Shown in pieces: positions 57,550 through 64,000 of a stretch of DNA of 64,000 nt. This DNA is from Oreohelix idahoensis (lineage: Eukaryota > Mollusca > Gastropoda > Stylommatophora > Oreohelicidae). The notes below the pieces were generated by a model. The model was not told the origin of the DNA. It did not search any database and saw nothing but the letters and a program-made list of their open reading frames with translations. Numbering within the stretch: position 1 is the stretch's first letter; every line of letters begins with the position of its first letter. The stretch lies in contig JAMPIV010010581.1 of assembly GCA_024509875.1 (NCBI GenBank), positions 248,001 to 312,000 on the forward strand, written 5' to 3'. The position numbers were made by a program, and so were the translations under genes.

Positions 57550-58459
57550 CAGCTACGCACTAAAGACAACTGAACTTCGACACTGACAGTTCGTCGAGTG
57601 TAACTTTTTACGTGTGATACCTCGATTATAAGAGTCATTAACATTCAGTCAAGTGAAATCTACAATGCTTATGTATCAAAATAACATGGAACGTTAAGAT
57701 ATATGATTATCTTTGTGAGAATAACATTCACTTAAGTATGACATTAAAGAGAGAATAACGTTGGAAAAGGATTATATTTTCTCCCCGAAATAACATTTCT
57801 AGCACTTTGATTTCTTCGTGGAACTGAACTTGTTAGATTATTAACTGTTCACTTACAGAAAAATGGAACTTCCGTTATTTAAGGAATTGATAACATTATT
57901 AGAGTGAAATAAATGAATTAATTAGATTATTAAACTTAGATACTTAGTTAGTTAAAATAATGATTAATGTAATTAACTATACAATATTTAAGTGAATTGA
58001 TCAATATATGTATTTTAAGCACATTAATTTAACATTAGTACTTTAATTAGTACCACAAAAGGACTTAGAGACACGGTTAAGTGCGTTGATCTTACACGTG
58101 TTTAAATTGTATTCTTTCATTTTTTCACTTGTCATTTTAAAGACATATCCATCACTTTTCTGTTTATTCATTGGTTTCTCATCATTTCTTTGTATTTGCG
58201 TTTACATTTGCTTTAATTCAATATTTCTAATATGATAGTTTATTTCATTGACCACATTGTACCAAAGGTGTGCAATTGTGGATGTATGCTTTTATGCATA
58301 CCTTTTGTTGATTTGAGTTAACTGGAATTTCATATTTTATTATTTTTATCATGATATATTGGTAAAATAGGAATATGTAAACTTGACTCACCTCTATCCT
58401 CGAGTAGTAAAGAAAAAAATTAATATAATTAATTTTTTTGGGGGGATTGGTAAGGAATC
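57550..58459 (+). other. Gypsy-2 3' non-coding region and polypurine tract
   Basis: AT-rich, no long frames. It ends TTTTTTTGGGGGGATTGG...AATC just before the 3' LTR. The GGGGGG run at about 58440-58445 is the best polypurine-tract candidate. Confidence 0.55.
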
Positions 58460-59667
58460 TGTAGAGCCCTTTTCGTAGACCTCTACAGTCCTGTACAGAT
58501 GAAGGTAGTCTCATATTATTTATATGTGGTCCTACCTCTGTAATAAACTTTACGCACCGACTTACATGATAGTAAGTATTATTGGTGAGTTTGATTTCAT
58601 TAGCGCACGGTTGTGCACTAATGCGAATAGGGGTTATCCCGTTCACACGTGTATCTAGAGAGTCAGTTGACGTCATGTGTGGGTTTGAGAAGCGAGAATC
58701 CCAAGTTCTACTAATGAAGCTTTGGGAGTTCGAAACCCGTGTTTTGAGTAAAGTATTTATGTTTAGACCCGGCCCTGCGGATTAGCAGTCGTAGTCGGTA
58801 GTCGTCCACGTAAGTGTCGATTCGTTGGAAGAATCAAGTATGTAATTATAATAATAATAATGATTGTTCTCCAAAGTCGTGAGTATCTAGTCGATGACAG
58901 GTAACTAGCCTGTACCGAAATGGATTCACAGCTGAAGATATATTTTTATATGCCTGTAAATGCCTATCAAAGGGATCGTCGGTAACTACCGTGGATCTCC
59001 GTTGTATATATAATATTAGGAAGCCGTTGGGTCAGTCACGGCTAATCCAAGAGGTAATTCAAGTATCAATGCCTAAGTAACTTTGCATGCCTAGAATGTA
59101 TTTAGTAGGAACCTGCACCTACGTTCGACTATGATTAGTTAATGAGGACTTCTTTACAAATGAACATACTCAAGATCGGGATCTTAGATACTACCAAGTA
59201 TAATGAGAATCTCCTGCCTTTGAGGAAAGGTCAACCGTGATCAATATAACCTTGTACTTAACTACTTCATGACCTTTATGACTATTGATGTATTAACTTA
59301 GAGACCTGGTCAGAATTTGCTTGAGGATTCTTCTGAGACTATTTATTTGAATTTTTATTGAGGACATACGTCCACTATCATCATGTTGAATTACCTATTA
59401 ACCGTCAACGTTGAATGTCTCGTCCCGTATGATGTGATGTCAATAAACAATGTATGAATTTTCAAGTAACGAGTTTGACTATCACAGTATTGGCACTTGT
59501 TGATGTGCCTACGTTGAGTTTTCATCTTACTGCATCAGGATTAAATATATTCGCGAAATCAGCACGATTCAGTAGTCATGCAGAAACACCCATTGACATT
59601 GACACAAGAACACAAACAGTCCCAACAATATATAAGCAGCAGCTTCAACAATATAACAGCTTCAACA
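58460..59667 (+). repeat. 3' LTR of Gypsy-2
   Basis: Same length and ends as 50210-51417. The 3' flank ATATGTTTCATGTTGTTG is RTE-B sequence and begins with the target duplication ATATG. Confidence 0.93.
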
Positions 59668-62030
59668 ATATGTTTCATGTTGTTGAATGAAGCTTTGGCC
59701 ATTCCTATTCTCTTCTTGATTTCTGTTTCACATCTGCCATCTTCTGTTATTATATGACCAAGATATACGTAGCTCTTGACTTGTTCCAGGATTTTCCCAT
59801 TTACGCTTATCTTTAATGTGGGTTTATCATCTGTTTTGCTAATTATCATAGTTTTTGTTTTCTCAGTATTAATGTCGAGTCCATATTCATGACTTATACT
59901 GTTCACTTGCTTCACTAGTTCTTGTAACTCCTGTTCGCTTTCAGCTAACAACACAGTATCATCTGCATATCTAAGGTTGTTTATTGACCTTCCACTGATG
60001 TTCAGTCCTGGTATTTCCTGTAACTGTTTGAAAATTTTTTCGGTGTATAAATTAAATAGGCAGGGGGACAGCACACAACCTTGTCCTACACCTCTTTTTA
60101 TGTCTATGTACGTCAGGAGCCGCGCTGGTGTAATGGCTTCGGCGTTGTACTGGCGACCAGGTGTTCATGGTTCAAACCCGGGCGTCGGCGTTTGAAGAAA
60201 TGTTTACGGCCGGAAATTTGACTGAATAGCCTGAACGGCTCCTGTGATAAACCCTCTGTGGATGGGAAGGAGCGAAGCTCCTGACCGGGTTGGAAGGAAA
60301 GTCCTCAGGTTCCCCAGCCTCGCAATGACATGTCATTGGACCGAAGGGCTGAAAGCCCAAGTGCTGCTGGTTAAGGAAAAAAAAAAAAAAAAAAAAAAAA
60401 TGTCTATGTACGATGAATAATTCCTTCCAGATCTTACTGTGGCAGTTTGCTCCCAATAAAGGTTACTGAGTATTCTTATATCTTTTCCATCAATACCTAT
60501 GTCTTCGAAGCATTCAATTATTTTCTCATGATGGACTCTGTCAAAAGCCTTCTTATAGTCAATGAAGCACATGTACATACTTTTTTGGACCTCTGTATAT
60601 TTTTCTGCTAATATTCTTAGACAAAATATTGCCTCTCTTGTTCCACTGTTCCGTCTAAAACCAAACTGTTCTTCTTGGATTTCGCTGTCTACCTTACTTT
60701 TTATTCTTTCCTGTATGATTTTGAGCAGTATCTTAATTGCATGACTCATCAGGCTGATTGTTCTGAAGTCTGAACATTTTGTTGCATTTGGTTTTTTGGG
60801 CAATGTTATAAAAACTGATGTCTTCATGTCGTGTGGTATATATCCTGTATTGTATATATCGTTGCATAGATCTGTGATCGTATCTATACCAAAGCTCTCC
60901 AGAGCTTCTATCATTTCAATTTTTATGTTATCCTTGCCTGCTGATTTTCCTTTTTGTATCATATGTATGGCATTCTCTACTTCTGATCTGAGAATGTTTG
61001 GGCCTTCATTAGAATCTGGTGATGGTTTTTTACCTCTGTTGTCCTCAAATAGTTCTTTTACGTATTCTGCCCATCTGTTTGATATGTCTTTCTCATCAAG
61101 TAATATTACACCATTTTTGTTCTTGATACAGCTTCCTCCTTGTGCAAACCGCAACCTATTTGATAATTTCTTTATTTCTTCATGGATATCTCTTGTCATG
61201 TGCTTTGCTTCCATATCTTCTATTTCCTTGCATTTTGTTTCTATCCACCGTTCTTTTGCTTGTCTACACATAGTACGTATGTCATTGTCTATTGTTTTAT
61301 ATTCTGGAGTGTTTTTTGCTTTCTTTCTTTCTGCCATTTTATTCAAGATGTCATCTGTCATCCAAATTTGATTTTTCTTAGACTTCTGTTTAGGTAAATT
61401 TGCATTTGCTGATTTTATGCTTGTTTTTAAGCATTCCCATTTTGCGCTTACTTTTTCTTCTGGGTTTTCTCTTCTATACTGCTCCATGCTTTCTGTCAAT
61501 AACTGTTGATATTTATTTTTGACGTCGATTAAATATTTCTGTTTTATATCTGGTTGTTTCAGCGCTGATATTTCTATCTGGGGTTCCTACTGTCTTCTGT
61601 TTCCTGCTCTTTTCAGCTTTATATTTATTTTGATGACGACTGGATTGTGATCTGAATTTGTGTCGGCGCCAGGATGTGTCTTTGCACTTGCGACACTGTT
61701 CTTAAATCTATGTTTTATCATGATATAGTCAATTTGATTTCTTGTTACCTCTCCTGGGCTTTTCCATGTGTATAATTTCCTTGGGTGGTGTTCAAAAAAG
61801 GTGTTATATATGACCAGCTGGTTTTCTTCATAGAACTGGATAAATCTGTCTCCTCTATCATTTCTTGTCCCTAATCCATACTGTCCTACTATTTTCTTGT
61901 ATTTTCCTTTTCCTATTTTTGCATTCATATCACCCATTACTATCAACACATCTCTAGATTTGACTGGTTTCAGTGTGTGTTGTAGCTCATCATAGTATTC
62001 TTCTATTTCTTCCTCGCTGTGATATTGGGA
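59668..62030 (-). mobile_element. RTE-B LINE copy 2, 5' part
   Basis: Minus strand. The endonuclease C-terminal part is at about 62027-61587 (HSEEEIEEYYDELQ, VLIVMGDMNAKIGKG, RNQIDYIMIKHRF, GADTNSDHNPVV). The RT frame is at 61499-60413: GKSAGKDNIKIEMIEAL, KCSDFRTISLMSHAIKILLK, QFGFRRNSGT and CFIDYKKAFDRVHHE. It is cut by the SINE at 60113-60399. RT continues at 60074-59668 (LSPCLFNLYTEKIFKQL, NNLRYADDTVLLAES with YADD) and is then cut by Gypsy-2. It is 5'-truncated; its outer boundary at about 62021-62032 shows no long target duplication with the 49720 side, only a shared GATATT. Confidence 0.88.
60113..60399 (+). repeat. Full-length tRNA-derived SINE inserted in RTE-B
   Basis: Flanked by ATGTCTATGTACG at 60100-60112 and 60400-60412. 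It has an A box TGGTGTAATGG (60126-60136) and a B box GTTCAAACC (60170-60178), spaced as in a tRNA-like pol III promoter. The body ends in a 24-base A run. Compared with the SINE at 38595 it keeps the complete head. The frame running from RTE-B into it is an artefact. Confidence 0.9.
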
Positions 62031-62035
62031 CTTAT

Positions 62036-64000
62036 TAAAAAACACTATAAAAGACAGGACTCAGGCCCTGGCCACCTACATATACAGGTCATCCAAAACA
62101 CAAGAAAAGATATTAGGACAAGCAATCAAACTGACAAAACAAATAGACAAAACTAACCCGGTTATCCAGACGTTGCAAGACCAGTTAGAACAACATAAAC
62201 AACACACATATAAAAGTGCAATGCTGAGAACGAAATTATATACAACACAAGAGACTCCAAACAAACAGTACTTGGCAATAGAACAGAACATTCAACAAAA
62301 TAAACAGATCCGCCAAAATACTAGATACAAATGGACAATTGCAAACGAAAACACAAACGTATGTCAGACCATCTTGGAATTTTATAAACAGTTATACACC
62401 AAAGAAGAAACAAGAACAGACGTACAAAACATTTTTCTACAGTACACAAAGCCTCTCACAGGACAAGGTAGTAGAAATTTAGACCAAGTTCTGACACTCG
62501 AAAATTTGCGAGAGGCAGTAAACACACTAAACCGAGATAAGTGCCCGGGTCCAGACGGCCTTACATCAGAATTCTATACTTTCTTTTTCCCCGTTCTCGG
62601 ACCACTATTAATGACAGTATTTGAGGAAGCACTTCAGAAGGGCGAACTTCCTGAAAGTTTAAATCAGCCGTACATAGTACTCTTACCAAAAGACAAAACA
62701 TGCAGGAAACTACTAAAAAAATTACAGACCCATATCACTTCTAAACACTGACTATAAAATTCTAACTAAAACTCTTACTAATAAACTAAAACCATTCATG
62801 CATATCCTAACTCATGACGACCAACAGAACAGCGTGCCGCAGAGGAATATCAGTAAACATACATACTTTTTAGAGACTTGATTATTTATGCGTCAGACAA
62901 GCAGCACGAGGCCGCTATTCTATTGTTGGACCAGGAAAAAGCTTTTGATAGGGTATCCTATTCTTTTTTACACAAAACTCTGTTCGTCTGTAATGTAGGG
63001 CCATACTTTAGAAAATGGATAGAAATTATATACAAAACACCCGAAAGTAAACTTTTAATAAACCACACAATCACAGAACCTTTTTATTTTAACTAGGTCT
63101 GTTAGACAAGGGTGTCCACTCTCACCCTTGACATATGTGCTTTCCATAGAACCCGTGTTAGAGAAAATTAGACAAGACACAAACATCACGGGGGTTTTCA
63201 TTCCAGGACAAGGTCAAAGAAAATTAGCCGCCTACGCTGACGACACGATATTTTTCCCAACCAAAAGTTCATCGATTCAAAATATTTTAAACACCTTTAA
63301 TGAGTTTGGACGAGCCAGAGAAGCAAAATTAAACATTCAGAAATCAAAGTTAATGGGAATAGGTAAATGGAGAAAGAGATTAGATTTTCCCTTTCAGTTG
63401 CTCCAAGTAAATGAAATAAAAATGTACGGTATTACATACACTGCCACACCAACACAAAGAAACACGGAGGTATGGAAAAACGTGTTTGAGAAAATAAAAA
63501 ACAGACTAGAAAGATATACGGTAAATACAAAACTACTACAATTTTCGGAAGATCGGTTTTAATCAACACCTTTATTTTACCTAAATTGATTTACATAGCA
63601 AATGTTCAAACCATTCCTCAAGAAATTATTACACGAATAAACAAACTCACAAGAACATTCTTATTTCGCAACACTTCACATTGTATAAAGCATAAAACGT
63701 TAATACAACCCAAAGATAGAGGGGGTATATCTTTACAAGATATAGCAACTAAAGTAAAAGCTTTAAGAATCAAGTACATAGGAGAAATCGTTGAAAATCC
63801 TGAGCAATACCCCCTGGCTCATTATTATATTGGTCTGAGATTATCTAACGTGTGTCGTTACAAAAATAATCAACCTCATTATTTTGGCACTTTACCACGG
63901 TTCTACAAACAATGCATACAAAGCATACCAGGACACACACCTTTATTACAACAAAACACACACGTTCCATTTACTGGAATATCATTAGTGCACGCCAACC
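62036..64000 (+). pseudogene. L1/Tx1-like LINE, reverse transcriptase part (continues past the window)
   Basis: It resumes the element left at 48346 with TIKDRTQALATYIYRSSKTQ. RT motifs follow across several frames: LREAVNTLNRDKCPGPDGLT, QPYIVLLPKDKT, a frameshift near 62725, AAILLLDQEKAFDRVSYSFL (motif A), SVRQGCPLSP-like sequence near 63100, and KLAAYADDTIFFPTKSSSIQ (YADD, near 63240). Then comes REAKLNIQKSKLMGIGKWRK and a tail with RVLINTF-like wording beyond 63560. At least four frameshifts or stops occur, so it is dead. The gap between the two halves lacks perhaps 50 codons. The element runs off the window end. Confidence 0.82.

Larger units (their letters stand above)
50210..59667 (+). 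mobile_element. Gypsy-2: complete Gmr1-like Ty3 retrotransposon
   Basis: The 9,458-bp element has two LTRs of 1,208 bp each, starting TGTAGAGCCC and ending CTTCAACA. It is flanked by the 5-bp duplication ATATG (50205-50209 and 59668-59672). I count about 11 differences between the LTRs, so insertion was fairly recent. Gag and pol share one reading frame (52432-57549) interrupted only by TGA at 53092-53094 and TAG at 53971-53973. Pol order is protease, integrase, RT, RNase H. This is the Ty1-like order known from Gmr1-like Ty3 elements, not the usual Ty3 order. Leader (51421-52431) and 3' non-coding region (57550-58459) are each about 1 kb. Confidence 0.92.

Overview
The window looks like a non-coding-rich stretch of an animal nuclear genome. 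It is AT-rich, has spliceosomal introns with GT/AG boundaries, and is filled with nested transposable elements of metazoan type: RTE-like and L1/Tx1-like LINEs, an R2/NeSL-like LINE with a restriction-like endonuclease, Gmr1-like Ty3 elements, a ZBED5-like hAT, tRNA-derived SINEs, and a DNA element carrying a family-B DNA polymerase. I infer an invertebrate, perhaps a mollusc or other lophotrochozoan, but no sequence here fixes the phylum. There are no bacterial genes, rRNA genes, functional tRNAs or CRISPR arrays.

Layout. 1-6898 (possibly to about 7500): a DNA element with inverted repeats of about 400 bp. It encodes C2H2 zinc fingers followed by a family-B DNA polymerase that carries a Vsr-like nuclease between palm motifs A and B. 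The gene has a spliced 5' leader and is broken by several frameshifts. A LINE fragment sits inside the left inverted repeat. 7530-19350: a Ty3-type element (Gypsy-1; gag, protease, integrase, no RT). Its 5' LTR is truncated and fused to a LINE fragment. Its 3' LTR holds a near-complete RTE-like LINE with a 12-bp target duplication. 19990-24715: an R2/NeSL-like LINE 3' end and a decayed hAT transposase. 25007-32875: two divergent LTR copies on either side of a minus-strand RTE.

33167-38447 (minus): the one host gene I can support, three exons of a SLC35F6-like membrane transporter. Its introns have collected RTE and SINE copies. 38595-44948: a SINE inside a minisatellite, RTE fragments, and an RT-RNase H remnant (Gypsy-3) with its LTR. 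44949-64000: the deepest nest. An RTE with an inverted 5' end (13-bp target duplication) is followed by an L1/Tx1-like LINE. That LINE is cut first by an RTE 3' fragment and then by about 13.7 kb holding an LTR-like stretch and a second RTE. The second RTE is itself split by a SINE and by a complete 9.46-kb Gmr1-like element (Gypsy-2) with matching LTRs, a 5-bp target duplication and the order protease-integrase-RT-RNase H.

The most unusual items are the inverted-repeat element with fused zinc finger, polymerase and nuclease, and the Gmr1-like elements, whose gag-pol frames are broken only by in-frame stop codons. All boundaries come from reading the sequence by eye.
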